NCBI GenBank assembly: GCA_025345505.1
Contig: JANVCC010000018.1
Span: 5,255,741 to 5,319,740 of the forward strand
Length of the DNA: 64,000 bases
From: Todiramphus chloris collaris
Taxonomy: Eukaryota; Chordata; Aves; Coraciiformes; Alcedinidae
Direction of reading: 5' to 3'
The notes under the pieces: model-generated
The model's database searches: none
The model's input: only the letters and a program-made list of their open reading frames with translations
What the model was told of the DNA's origin: nothing
In this document: positions 1 through 13,910 of the stretch, one piece after another
Numbering within the stretch: position 1 is the stretch's first letter
How the letters are laid out: each line of letters starts with the position of its first letter
Position numbers and translations under genes: made by a program

Positions 1-3000
1 ACCTGAATGACTGACTAGAAAGAGACATCATCAAGTAACAGATTTGTTTCTGTATAGGTAGGCACATAGGGACTTACACTAAGCACTGTCAAAGCCCTGC
101 TGGGAATATATCATGTTTATTACTGCTAACATCAGTGAGAGGGACGCATTAAGCTCTGCTATTTGAAATAGGGATACACAGTTCTGGGGAAATACAGTAG
201 GCATGTAACTGGGGTTAAGGCTTTTGAAGAAAAAGGGTTTAGTAGACAGCTGGTGAATCACTTGGGTTTGTCACAGGGAGTACCTTTGCAGAGGGTCCAT
301 TGAGGTAAGAAGAGAAGCCATAAGGTCTCTCTCAAACATGGCCTTTTCAGAAGGTTTTGCTTTGTTTTCCTCTAGCTCTACTTTCTTTTTCCCCTTCTCT
401 GGAAAATTCTCCCAGTCCTCATTTGTCACAATGTTTCATCAATTTTGTTATTCTCTGTGCAGACACAATCCAGGGTAATGTTTTTATTATATTATAGTCT
501 CATTCTTGAAATGTTGCTGTCACCCTGGCTTTTGTAGAATAACTTATATGTTTTGCTTAAATACTGCAAACCTATTTATATCAGTAAATAGCTTGTTTTT
601 TGGCTTGAGTAAATGTTGAAAGACATACCAATGGAAAAAACATGCTTTAGACAAATCAAAAGTGACAGTGAATATCTTATGAAGAGCAGTTTATTAGGAT
701 TTCAGTCTTAAAGGCTTCCAAAAAATTAAAAAAAAAAAAAAAAAAGAAGGTGGTATAATTAATCTTTGAAGAGATCAGCTTATTATATTTGCTTACTTCC
801 ATGTAAAGCTCCTTTGCTTGTTAAACTGTCTGAGAAGGATGTATTGGAGAAGCTAGGGAAGGACAGGGTAGCTTTCTGTTCCCATATGCCAAATGATCCT
901 AGTGCTCCTCCAAGGTCAAGTTCAGCAGAAGAGCATGACACTTACAGTGGACTTGTGTTAATAAAAGGGTCATATTTGGCAAAGCAGTGTTTCTGGAAGA
1001 GGAAAATATAGACTCTTAAGCCTATGAAAGTGCTTAGACTGGAAAGATTTTGTCCAGAGAAAAATCTCTTTGCCAACCAAATAGATTTCTTTCCTCTTCT
1101 GTTGTTAAGAGGGACCACGTGAATGCCAGAAGCAAAGGAAGCATCAAACTTAGAGACATACCACAGCGAAGACTGTGTTCCTTCAAACAGACAGTTATTC
1201 AAGGTACTGCCATCTAGAAGTCACCAAAAGCTGAACTGAAACACATTTATATGTGCATATAATTATTAACATTAGCCCCTTCAGGATACCTGCTCTACTC
1301 TTATTAGAAATCTGTGGTTAAAATCCCAGTGAAGTCATGTCAGTTCCCAGTAGATGTTTCCAAGGTTTCCTGAACATGCCATTTCTGCTTTTGGAGCTTT
1401 TCCTGCAATGCCCACAAAGCAAAAGTCATTCATTAATGCTTTTTGGGGCTTTGTATCAGCTCCTTCCAGAGCTTCACCGACTTGATAGAAAAGACTGTAG
1501 GCACATGTCCTGGGGACCGCCAACCTTCGTCAGCAAGCCTGAGCTGCCTCCTCATTGTGGTGTGGAGAGACATCAAGACACAGTAGCAGGTTAAATCATG
1601 GCACCTGGCTGCTAACTTTATCATAGGGTGGTAACGAGGAGCTTTTTCAACAGGAGATGTGTGTGAGCACCCTTACTTCATCCCAGAGCAAAGTCACCGT
1701 AATTACTGTGTTCAGTTACTAAGTCTGACAGATTTTTCAGAGGAAACTCAATTGGCAGTATATAAATAGCAAGGAAATAATAAATAGATAAATAATAGAA
1801 AATAGGATAATCTGTTTTAAGCACTGATCTTGACTAAGAGTTGAAACAAATTATGGAGGGAAGGAAAGGATCAGGGATTTGGACCTGATGATCCTTATGG
1901 GTTGCTTCCAACTGTATTTGCTATGACATGCTATGACTCTATGAAAACCTGGTTTACCATATATGCAAATTACAGGCCATTATATAGGAGTAACTGGGTG
2001 ATGCACAATGGTGATGATATGGAAGAGGTCAAGGGCGGATGGCCTGGCTGTGGTCCTCACCTTACTGTGATAAGCTTCTGTGAATGGAATGTTGAAAGAT
2101 AAATAGAGATAGGTGATTGTCTCTTGGATGGCACCTGACTGCAGTTTGCACAAAAGGAGATGAATTCAGCACATGAATTTTATCAAAAACCAGCTTCTCC
2201 TTTTGAGCCTAGTCTTTCTAAGCCACTCAGTCTTTTTCATTTGATTTTGATGAATTAGTGGTGTCAGAAAAATAGAAGGACAAATTGAACAGTCCATTTA
2301 GTTCATCAAGTCTTTTCCTTGCACAGTTCTTGGGCAAGAAAAACTCTTTTTTTTTTTTTTCCACAAGCAGTATGAGCAAATGAGAATATGGCTCTGCTGT
2401 GTAGTGGCTGATGTGATCTGAGAAGCTGACAGGGCACTGCCTGGTTATAGACATACTGCCCCAACTGAAAGTGTGTCAAGGTGGTATTGCACTTGGGGAA
2501 ACAAGATCCCTTATGGCATCAAGGTCTCTGTGCTTTTTATTCATCATTTAGAGTTCCAGGGGTAACCTGCAAAGCCCTGTGTGTGGGAATGTTTATATGT
2601 GGAAAATCTGCTTTTGCTATAGGGCATCAAGAAGGGAAATACAGCTTTCAAAGCCTTTTTCCTATGAGTAGAAATAATAAAGTCTAAAGGTTTCTGACAC
2701 TGGGGGATTACGATTAGGAACATAAGAGATTTGCTGCCTCATCTTGTAACTCAGTATTACAAGGAAAAACAAAAAATCTGGATATTACTTAGGCAGGAAA
2801 AACCTCTTAAAAACAACAACAATAAAACTAATGATACAAATAGAGCAAAGTACTTAGCTGGAAAATCCAAATGCATACAGATCAGGACAGACGAATGGAA
2901 TACAACCTAGCATGCAGCAGGAATTAGATAAAGGCATTCCTAAGCCCATGAACATTATTTTGGAGAGATGGGGAGACAGAGAATTTACTGCAAAGCTTAA

Positions 3001-5587
3001 GAGAACGCAAGGGAACAGCATCTTTCAGAGTGGATGTAATGATAACCATAGAGTAACTTCATTTCTGCCTGTGGCAAATGCAACAAACTAAAAGGAAAAT
3101 AACCTAGAGGAAGCACTTGGATGCCATTTTTCCTGATGTTTGCATGGTTCCTTAAGCAGAAGTGTTTTAATGGATGATGACTGTCCAGAATGGATTTTAT
3201 TTTCAATTGTCTTCTGACACTGAGTTTCATAAAGCATCACTGTTCATCACAACCTCTTTTTTTTCGTGCAAAAGACAAGTTCTTGAAATTAACTTGGTGT
3301 AACCATCCAACAACTAATGTGCTCATATAGCACTCACCTCCAGTTTTAATGATGCAGCAAATGCAAATAGGCAGTTTGTCTAGAACATCAGATTGCTGTA
3401 AATATTTATTTCCAGTAATTTCCATTCTCACAAAGGATCTAAACTTTCTGTCTAAAGATACCAGGTCCTGGAAAGCAAAAACTGATCGCAGTGTCCAAGC
3501 CTCCCTAACCTAGAACCTTCTTCCAATTTTCTTTGAGGAAACCCAGATGTGTAAGACATAAAGAATAGAGATTATTTGTTGGTTTCTTGAATTTATATTC
3601 CATAATAACCAAGATGATTTCTAGCAGGCAGTTTGAATATGAACACTTTACCTAAAAACAATTAAAAGGTATAATAAGTGAGATAATCCTACTAGTATAA
3701 CTGTGTGGGTGTTATAGCTGGCACAGTTGTTTGACTGCTTGTTGTGGTAGGATAGACAAGCAATTCAGGGAAAAGAGTCTTGTCAGGTCTGAGGTAAAGG
3801 TGGATAGTATCTGGAATAAGGTAATGCTGGCTTGGATGGAACGATAATTTAGGATTGAATAGAAAAACACTTCGGTTTTGGTGAGGTTTGCATAGGCTAT
3901 TTGTAAAACCTTCTGAAATCAGACCAATTTCTAATAGCAGACACTGATTGCATTGTCAGAGGAAGGTGAATGGTTTTCATCTGTAACCCTGAATATGTCC
4001 AGACAATATGTACTTTCAACCTACATATTTAACATGAAAAAGGAAGACAAGCTCTGACTAAGTTATGCTTTTAGTAAGAAACCTAGAAAGGCCAACTAAA
4101 AAGAAAAAGGGAAAAAAATAAAAGAACTAATTCTTTCAAGTCTCTAAACATACTTTGCTTTGTTTTCTTTTCCTTTGTGTGGGTAGTATTCCCTTGAGAA
4201 ATTCCCAAAGGGCATGTGATTTGAAGACAGACACTGCATTTTTGTTGCAAGTTAATATATGGGATACACTCAGACTGACCCAGTGATGGGATAAAAGGAA
4301 ATTTTCCATTCCATTACCCTTAATCCTGGCTCTTTAAAAGGTAGTACTGTTGACAATGTGCCAAATGTAGCCCATAATGAACCTTATGAATCACAGTCAT
4401 TGTTCCTCTGGGGTAAACGCACCATACAAAGGTTATTGTATATATTAAGTACTTCAGTGATTCAGGTCTTAATTATGAAGAAAAAGGCTTGAATGGTCAC
4501 TTGGATGTGTGTCTTTTCATATCTATGAAAAGAACTTACTGATCCTTCAAGCATCAAAGACACTATGCACAGGTTAGATTCATCTCTCTTCCTATCTTCC
4601 TAGGAAAACCAAGGAGAATTTAGCACTGATCTCAATAAAAGCAAAGAGGAGCCTAGCAAAGAACTTTAGGCCATTTCCAAAGCTGGCTGATTCATTCAAA
4701 AACAAAGAAATAGCTGCACTTACCTTGTGAGTTAACTAGCACTGATTCTCTATTAGATTTTTCTCCTCAGTTGTTTGTGCCACGAAGGAGGTGGCTTCAC
4801 TGGTATGGTCTTTGGAGCTCTGTTTTCCTTACCACATGGTTTGTATACCAATGGATCATCTGCAAGAGTTCCCAGAACACTCTGATCCTGAAAAGCACTT
4901 TGTGCACGCCACCAGAAGGAAGTATAGAAAAGATTTGTTATAACTAAGAATTAAATTATCTATAGATTATTATTTATGTATTAGTTGTTGTACGTATCAT
5001 AGTTTGTTGTTACAAATTAGCTGACCTTGTTGCAATTAAAATGGGAATCTCAGAAACATGGTAGAGTTTTAATGATGTTTTCTAGATGAAAAACTGGTCA
5101 CATACATTGAATATTAAAAAAAACCCTATAGAATGCAGTTCTGTGATTTTCCTTCTTTTTATTTTTTTTTTTTTCTAAAATAGAGACCAACACTTATGAA
5201 TGCTTTTGTTGTTTTGTTTGGTTTATATTTTTCTTTCCTTTTAATAGCTATTAAAATTTTTCCATGAAAAATAATAATAGAAAAAGCCTTGCCTAATAAA
5301 GTAAAAATCACTTCTTGTTCCCCGCAAGGGCTTGTTGATGCAGATATATACTTTATGTATGCATTTAATACCATACAAATGGCATTGTGAATTATCACAG
5401 AAGACAAAGCAGGAAAATGACAGACTTCTGGCACACAGTGTCCAATTTTTGAAGCAGAAAGGCTCCATCTGTACTAGAATTAAGTAGTGTCAGGTCCATT
5501 CTTTGGTGCAGAAATCAACTGGCACAATCTGGGTAGACCTACAGCATTAAAATAAGGTATTAAAATGTAAAATTATAGGATAAAGAA
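1..5587. other. No gene seen
   Basis: AT-rich sequence with short chance frames only (up to 91 codons). It contains a CR1 tail at 1868-1944, an A17 run at 729-745 and T runs near 2347 and 5160. I see no exon with convincing splice sites or protein similarity. Confidence 0.7.
1868..1944 (+). mobile_element. CR1 3' end fragment
   Basis: GGACCTGATGATCCTTATGG, then TTGCTTCCAACTG, then degenerate CTATGACATGCTATGACTCT matches the last 70 bases of a plus-oriented CR1 with its octamer tail. Confidence 0.7.
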
Positions 5588-6085
5588 TAATTTAGTTTGG
5601 AAGAGAATGATGAACTCTAGAGGTCAGGTAATCCAAAACCCTTCTCAACTAGGGCTATCTTCAAGGTCTCTTTTGTTTCAGAGGGCAGTTCAATGTCCAG
5701 CTGAGTTTTGGTGTCCCCAAAGATGGCAAGTCTACGACCTCTCTGAGCAATCTAGTTCAATATTTGACTACCCTTATGGTGAAACTTTTTTTTCCTTGTG
5801 TCTTAGCAAAATTTCCCTTGTAGTATTTGTTCCCATTGTCACTTGTCCTTTCATTTTGCACTTCTTGAGAAAACTCTGGGTTTTTAATTTAGTCCTTAAC
5901 CCCAGTTAGACTGCTGAAGTCTGCTATAAGATCTGCCATGCAGCTTTTTATTAGTCTGAATAAACCCCACTTCCACAGCCTATCTGTGTATGTCATATAC
6001 ATCTCCATCTCCTTGATCATCTTAGTGACCCTTGACTGGAATCTCCCCACTTTGACTATGTCCTTATAGCACTGGGTTGAGAGGG
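5588..6085 (-). mobile_element. Old CR1 LINE fragment
   Basis: The plus strand follows the complement of a CR1 3' region in order: AACTCTAGAGGTCAGGTAAT, GTCCAGCTGAGTTTTGGTGT, TCTACGACCTCTCTGAGCAA, AATTTCCCTTG, then TGATCATCTTAGTGACCCTT and TATGTCCTTATAGCACTGGG. It is heavily diverged. The 100-codon plus-strand frame across it is not a gene. Confidence 0.75.
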
Positions 6086-9000
6086 GAGTGTGGGGAGAGA
6101 GAGGGAACTCTACACTGCAAATTTTGGGCTAAAACTATGCCAAAGACTGTTCTAACAGTTTATTAGTGTAGACAAGAAAGTTCTAGTGGCTAGGCCTGAC
6201 TGTATCATCACTAGTATGATGATATAGGGCAGATGAAATCCAAAAGGCAATGGGTACAGCAGAACTGTTATTGGAATAAAGACTCAATCAATGAGGAGTG
6301 TTTTATATTGGACAGAGTGACTATTTGTCAGAGAGCTAAGATAGCTTTTGTATTATATTTTTTTACTGCTTTATCAGCAGTTTTTCAGGTTGTGTTCACT
6401 ACAGAAAGGCAAGGAGCTCAGAGTCATAACTGATCAAGCATCTGCACCACTGCTCCCTGACGTGTACTTTGTACGTAAACTTTTTAATGAAATGCTAAGG
6501 TTCTGAGCAATTTTAAGAATGGGTAGTTCAGAGAAGAATACACTTTGGAGATTTTGTCCTCAAATAGTTTAGATGCATCACATTTTTATCCTTCATTGTG
6601 GCTAGTAGCCTGAGTCCATCTTCTCTATCCCAAAGTGCACAGACATGTAACTCTTGCAATGCAAATGGTTCAGGCAATGGGCTTTGCTATTGCAGAGAGA
6701 AAAAATGACAACATTATTAAGTCAGAGTTTCAATCGCTGCAGAATGTCAACAAGCTTGAACTCAGGTATGTCATGTAAAGAATTTTTCAGATGTACAGGA
6801 AACATGTGAATTTTAGCTTGGGGATGATTGTTATGAAAAACAATCAGTAAATAATAACCAGATTGCTCTGGTTTATCATCTGTGCAGCTCTACACATTGG
6901 GCCACAAGGAAAATGTTGTGTTAGTGAATAAAATGACAGCAATCTAGAATCTGGAAAGAAGGTTTGTCTTCAGAGAGGAAAAAAAAAAAAAAAAGAGAGA
7001 ATAAAAGGAAAATTTGGCACATAGATAAACAATAGAAACAAAAAAAAAAATGGTATTATGAAGTTAGATTTCTTCTTCTTGATATGGAGCCATCTTCAAG
7101 GTGGAATCCTGGGTAAGCATAATGCCAGGGGACAAGTGGTGTTTTCTGTCCTAAATTCTTCTTTTTGTAAACACTTAACATGAAATATTGTTGGTTGATT
7201 TATCAGTCACCTTCACACTTCAGTACTTGAGAATGCTTTGTTTGTGCTTAACAAATGCAAAGAGCTCTCTGCTGTTTGAGCTTCCTGTTTTAAATGTAAA
7301 TATGAAGACATATGTTTGCTTTTGGTTTTGACCTTTCTTGGTAGCTTCTGTAGCTGATGAATCTGAAATGACAAGAGGCTTTCTTTCCAGATGATATTTC
7401 TGCTAAAACCCTGGCTAATTGTAAAACATGAAGGAAAACAGAGGGGCTGGCTGTAAAATTACTGCACTCAATAACCTCAGTATTGGCCATTGATGTCAAA
7501 ACAGGATGAACAATTCCTGGAACAAAGATTTAAAGACCCACTAGAGAAGAATCTGAATTTTTAAGAGAGTAGAAAGCTATTTCTTACTAACTTGGGACTA
7601 TGCTATATATACCAGGAGAAGAGTGCATATCTTGATTAGAAATTCATATTTATACATAATGTATAGAAGGAAAATGAGGATTTAGGAATCATTTGGAGAT
7701 CCCAGAGACTTTAGTCATCACAGGAAAGCTGTGCTGAGCAATCTCATTGAAGCAGTTTTTCATTTGCTACCCTTTACTGAAGACTGTGTGGTTCGGTTTA
7801 CTAAAGACAAATGCTTCCTATCAATTTCTTTCTGCATTTACTAACACTGACAACAATAAATGCAGAATGCAGAACACTGTATGAAGATAGTATCCCATTT
7901 TTTAAGAATGTGCATTTCATTAAGAGTCTTAGTTGTCAGGAGAGTCTGAGCAGCAGCTGTGTTACTCTGGTTAGCCCCTTGGCCTAATGTCCATTCCAGA
8001 CAAATAAAGATGAAAGCAGGATTGTAATTACCGTAAAATCCTTCTTCACTTACCATGATACAAAGTAACTGACCTAAAAAACCTGCAAATTATTAAAATC
8101 TGACCCTGTTTGGATACTTTTGCCCCCAGTTAAATAGACTAAATGGGAACCAGTCCACTTGACTTTGGGACCAATTTAGGATGTGCGTCACACCTAACTT
8201 TGCAGGGGAGACTCATCTCCATTTCAGACTCCTGCTTGGGTGTCTCCATGTGTGGAGCTGCATCAGAGATTGACTTCACCCTAGAGTAGGCATACCAGTC
8301 GTGACACAGCTACCTACGAAGAGAATTCATCCTATCCTTTGAGAACTTCTGTTCCCCACAGACAGAAGTCTTACAGTTACAGTCACTATAGACATCCCAG
8401 TAAAGATTCTCACCTTTATTCTCAATCTCCAGACAAAAAAATAATCAAAGAAAGTTGATGGCCTTTGATTCCAAAGCACTGATCTGATTGAGGTGAAAAC
8501 AAAGGCAAGAACATGAAACAGGAAGGACTGGGGCTTAAGTAGTATAAAAATGGTTTCAGTTATGTTGATTTTCCAACATGATCTCACATTTTAGGGCTGC
8601 TGTTACTGTTTTGTAGGTATCAATTTGGAGACAATGAAATCAGAAAAATAATTTTCAACATTGTAGCTGTTATAAGCTGTGACCCAGAAAATAAGTTGTG
8701 ATCACTGCTCAGTTAATGCTTTTACAGACATGAGAGGCAGCAGGCTTTCCAAAGTGGAGTCTGCAAAGAGTTACCTTTCATACGAGGGTGGTCCCGGGTG
8801 TTTCAAAGATGAAGTAAACAGCAACATAGAGGAAGGTAAAGTGAAACAAAACTGAGCAACGTGATTAACCTAACCTCTCTATGTAAGGATAAAAATGTAA
8901 CTGTATCAAAGACATCTGAAATATATAGGTGCTTTCTGAAAATTTCACTTCTCTCTGGGATTGGTGTGGGAATTTTCAATACCTGTGAAAGGGATGAAAG

Positions 9001-9940
9001 GAATAGGAATATTTTTTTTTTTTTGAATTAAAATGATCCCACAAAAAGATTCTGGATTTCTGATATGAGTTGTTAGTGCCAGACCACTAACTAGATCTGC
9101 CTCTAAGAAGAGACGTGGTAAGAGCATGCATACCAAGGAATGACTGAGGGATAGTAAAAGAGAAATCTACAACACAAGGCTAATGAGATCATCAATGAAA
9201 TCAAGTAGTGGCAAATTATAAACTCTGGAATAGAATATCTTTTTATATCATTTATGGTCAGTGGAATTTGTGCTCTCAGCAGTACTATGTGGACCACAGC
9301 GACCTTCAAAGAGAGACTGAGTGATTTCAAGGATAACAAGAATAGCAAAAGAAAATCTAACAAATAAGAACAAAAAGGCCTTTATTATGGTTTTTGAATC
9401 TTGTCTTCCAGACAAAAGATTAGAAGAGATTTTATCGTGGAGATAGTTTACTGCACTTTATCTAATCTGGTTTTGGTGTTCTTTATTATTAGTGAGGTTT
9501 TTATGCCACTTGCTTCTCAGCAGGACACATTAACACTGAGCAAGCAGTCTCATGCCATGGAAGGGCAGTTCTGGAGCCTGCCTTAAGGCATTTAGCCCCA
9601 GTCCAGTGCTCAAGTGCTCCAAAGCGTTCCTTTGACTGCAGGTGAATTGCAGAAGGTCCTCAGACCTTCAGGGGGAATCTGATGTATTTTCTCAGCCTTT
9701 TTGTCCCCTCCATACAGTTTCCAAATTTCTAAAAGGCTTTTTATTTCTCAAGAATAATTGCCTTTGAGATCTAATCTTACATTCTGTATCCAGGAGTAAC
9801 GGTCAGCCTATGGCTCTTGTTATGGTATAATAGCAGATGCTGCAGTATTTTGTTGTAGATTATTGACATAATAAATTGCAGTGGTGAAGTAAAAACTGTA
9901 TTGTCCTTTGTATCAAACATAGCTAAGGCTAGTCTCATTT

Positions 9941-9962
9941 CAACTATATATATATATAGTTG
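9941..9962. repeat. 22-bp perfect AT palindrome
   Basis: CAACTATATAT followed by its exact reverse complement ATATATAGTTG. It can form a cruciform and borders the TAGATA repeat. Confidence 0.95.
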
Positions 9963-10011
9963 TATAGATATAGATATAGATAGATATAGATATAGATATA
10001 GATATATATAG
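9963..10011. repeat. (TAGATA)n microsatellite
   Basis: About eight imperfect TAGATA/TAGA units between the palindrome and the CR1 tail. Confidence 0.95.
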
Positions 10012-10015
10012 TTTA

Positions 10016-10080
10016 CCTTAAAAGGTTGGACTAGATGATAATTGAGGACCATTCCAACCTGGTATTCTATGATTCTATGA
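10016..10080 (+). mobile_element. CR1 3' end fragment next to a TAGATA microsatellite
   Basis: AAGGTTGGACTAGATGATAA, CATTCCAACCTGG and ATTCTATGATTCTATG are the last 60 bases of a plus-oriented CR1. Directly 5' of it there is microsatellite sequence and no CR1 body. Confidence 0.85.
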
Positions 10081-11110
10081 AGGCACTTAATATGTTCTTA
10101 TCTAGTGATGCTTCACATTTTAAAATGAATATAATATTGGGTAAGCATATTAGTGATCCAAAGATAATGCAGAAATTGAAGGCATTACTGTTTATAAAGA
10201 AATCCTGAGGACAGTCTTTGTTCAGAGTGAAAAAGATGTCAGCTGGATTGACAATGCTGTACTTTGGCCTGTGTAATCAAAGGGTCAACTCGTGATTGGT
10301 ACTGCACCATTTATGAAATGGCGTTAATCCATAAAACCATTGTGCTAAACGCTGTACTTATCTAGAACAAAGCCTGCTCAAAGTGCTTATGATCTGAACA
10401 CGAGGACAAAGGACAAGGGATGAATACAGGGACGGTGGGAATAGATGGATGAGGACAAGTAGCCACTAGAAAGTGGCACATAGTTGTTCAGTGTGAGAGG
10501 CCTGTGTTCCCACAGAGCAGCACGCCAGCTAATGTTAAATCTTTTTCATGGGCACCATACCAGGAATGGTTTCCAAAGTAGAGACAGTGTGGTAGTTTTT
10601 CAGATTTCTGAGATGTTCTGCAGAGTCATTTGAAAGGATGTGAATAGCACAGAAGAAAACTGCTGATAGATAACATCAGGTCAAGGCTCTCAAAGTCAAA
10701 AAGAAGGATGTTGCAACTAAGAAGAGCCTGGGTCCGGTTTTGGTTGAGTGGACAGGAAAAGAGTATTGCTTCATAGAGATAAATGCAAAGAATGCATTAA
10801 TAAATGTAATAAAAATATAAGTTTGGAGCCTAAAGAATTATCTCTCATATATCATATAGAAGTGGCATCTTAATTTGTGTTAATAAGGGAACCAGGTCAG
10901 CAGAGAATATCTTCTCCGTAGAAAACTTAACACTTGCAGAAACTGTGAGGGTGTACACAGAGAAAACTTACCATATATGGATCTGCTTTCTTATATTCTT
11001 TCTATATAAATACCTGCCTTGGATATTTTTTTAGATGGGGTATGTGTTTGGATGTAACTTTGTTATAGGCCAGTGCAGCAAACTCTGGGAACCAACCTTC
11101 TGGTGCTAGT

Positions 11111-11140
11111 GGTACACAAACATAAGGTACACAAACATAA
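11111..11140. repeat. Exact 15-bp tandem duplication
   Basis: GGTACACAAACATAA occurs twice in a row. Confidence 0.95.
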
Positions 11141-12499
11141 GGAAGTAGCTTTTGCTGTAGACAAGATTTTTTTTAATTGTAGGCTGAAAATTTTTGGTTT
11201 CCATGGCATTTGAAAGAAGATGATATGTTGATTTGGACCTGGGCTAATAAAATTCACAGTAAAGAGCTGACTTCATTTAGTACATGGACACACAGATATT
11301 ATATTGTACATGAGTGAAGAAATACTTAGAGGGGAGCCAGGAATAGAATTCTTTAGAATTTTTTTGGTTGACCATCTTAGCAAGGTACTGCACAATGGAT
11401 GAACTTACTTCCATTCAGAGAAAGCAGATGACATTTTCTTACAGATTTTGATCAATGTCATAGAAAAAGTGTGGTATTTCTTTCTTTATGAGTGCAATGT
11501 CTTTGAGGAGGAATGGCAGAACAATTTAAAAAAAGTTTCTTTATATTCAAATGGATGGAAAAGCTGAGTCCAGAATTTTAGACAGTTGAGGGGAAAAGGG
11601 GAGACTGAGAATTAAAAAAAGAAATCTTTATCCTTCTGTGCATGTTTCTTGTCTCAACAAGTTCAAAATCTGCTGTCTAAATCCATTTAATTTGTCATAT
11701 GCAGCTAATATTCCTCTCTGAAGTGTCTAAGAAGATGCAGAAATGAAACCACTGAATGCTAATTCTGTATTTCTAACCGATTATGTCTGCTGAAATCAAA
11801 GCCCAGAGAAGCTTTTACTCTGGATGCTAACAGAAGCACAAAATATTCATATTTGCTTTCTCCATTTTGTTGAGATCCACCCTTGCATCATATATTTTGC
11901 TTTTTCCTGCAGGTCTGACAAAGAACTTCTCTGTTCTTTAGTACTGAGCCTCGGGACTCGGAAGTCCTAAGGCTACAATTTCTTCAGCAAATCCTGTCAC
12001 CACAACTTCTAAGAGTATCTTAGATGCCTAAAACTAAGAGGATCTGATTATACCAGACACCTTATTCCCGTCTGGTAACTGGTGACCATCTCTTGCTGGC
12101 ATTGAGAAGTCCCTCCCATATGAGTTAAGCTTATGTGGTATGTATGTGTTCTGGGTAGGACTTGATAAGGAATTTCACCTCACTCATGGAAATCCAGGAT
12201 TTGGATTCAACTCCCCTCACACAGAGCAAAAGTGCAGGCACTTAAGTTAGAAATTTTGTCTCTCTAGTCTCCCTGGGTGGTCAGTGGAGAAAAATAAACA
12301 TAGGATAATGTCTCATACATCAATGTAACAATGATACAATCCCCTGTCACAGCTCTGCTGCTTTCAGAACCTCGGCCTCATGCACCTAAAAATGGGTAGG
12401 CTAAATTTGAAACAAATACCAGGTTAAGAATTCAGAAAGATGGCCCTGTTCTGTGTTTTGTGCACGTGTATCAACAACCACTTTCAGTCCACGGAAGTT

Positions 12500-13910
12500 T
12501 GAATGGATCTGCACAGAGCAATGAAATGCATCGACACGGGACTTTGCAAATGCAGCTCAACCATTTTATTTCACATGACTGTCCCCCAAAGAGAGAAAAT
12601 ACATGCACTCTTATTTTCTTTATTTGACAAATCTTTAATTAGAAAATCAGTCTTTATTATAAAATTTCACAGGCTGATAAATCTTTGTAGGTTATAGAGA
12701 GAATATTTTTTTTCCACGACCTTAATATAAAAGTTAAAATAAATAACAGCATTCATCAGACTGTCTCTCCCACCCACTATGTTACCTATTACAAAACAGC
12801 CTATAGTCATCAATTTTTGTTTAAAAATCATAGATGTCTATTGCAGCTTTTTATGACTTGAAAAGAATGATATTAATATTTGATAATTTATTAGTCTTTT
12901 TCTGTCACTCTGACTGGCAGGAGTGGAAATGCAGCAGGCTTGGATCTAAACCCACACATGGAATTCTGAACTCAGCAAAACAACTATCTGCAGGGGAGAA
13001 CATAGTCAAATGGAACGATCGTAACACTGTCTCTTAAAAAGGAAAAACCCAAGTATTAATTAGCATTAAAACATTAAAATCGATTACACAGTAAAGCTTG
13101 CAATTTTTACATACAGTTTCTGCAGCAGAGTGCTGCTGACATTGTGCTGGTGTGTTGTGCTATCTATGAGGTGTGGACATACCTATGAGCCAGGGCTCTC
13201 CAGCTGAACACCGTAGGGCTTTCATTCAGAGGAGACTGGCATGAAGAGACTAAAGGTGCAAGACTGTAACCTGAATATTTTTATAGAACTGCATTGAATG
13301 ACATGATCACTATTTGACTGAACCATGCACCGACATGCGAGGATACTTGAAATAAGCCCAAAGTTTGTTTATGGTATGTTTACAAAGCAGCTGCTGCCCT
13401 GGAAAGAAGTGTCCAAGCAGTAAAATGAAAATCTCATGTGAAAAATGAATATACAGTATCTACATTAACTTATGTTCCTCATTAAAATTATGAACAGATT
13501 ATCATTCATATCTAATTAACAGAGCAGAGTCTAAAGTCTGGGATTCTGAATCTATTTTGCATAGTCCGTTTAATACCCGGTGTTTTCTTGCTTGCATGAT
13601 TAGTGTCTAAGAGAAACAGTTAAATAAATACACAGTCATTTACATAATGTCACAGTTTATTTAAAGCATTTTGAAGCTGAAATGATGAAAAGAGGTCTGG
13701 GTAAATTACTTGGCAAACTGCATGTAATTTATTACTACTCTGAGTAAGTATATTGCACTGTCTAAAATAGTCACTGTTAAATTAGCAACTTCTAGATAAA
13801 ATTACCAACTGTCTAGATAATTTTCTGTGATTTTGCCCTCCCCCTTCCCAATCTACAAATAAATATACAGTTTAAGCCTGGGTTTTAATGGAAGCCCTAC
13901 TGAAAATAAT
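12500..13910. other. Repeat-free, TAAT-rich interval, candidate conserved noncoding element
   Basis: There are no recognisable repeats over 1.4 kb. Homeodomain-type words (TAATTA, ATTAAC, TAAT) and words such as TTTGCATA, TGTTTAC and GTAATTTATTAC are frequent, and frames are short. This is the texture of vertebrate developmental enhancers, but conservation cannot be judged from one sequence. Confidence 0.3.

Larger units (their letters stand above)
6086..12499. other. No gene seen; simple repeats and a CR1 tail
   Basis: Apart from A runs (about 6979 and 7039), a T run near 9011, the palindrome and TAGATA repeat at 9.94-10.01 kb, the CR1 tail at 10.0 kb and the 15-bp duplication at 11.1 kb, nothing is recognised. 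Open frames are short and lack protein-like features. Confidence 0.7.
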
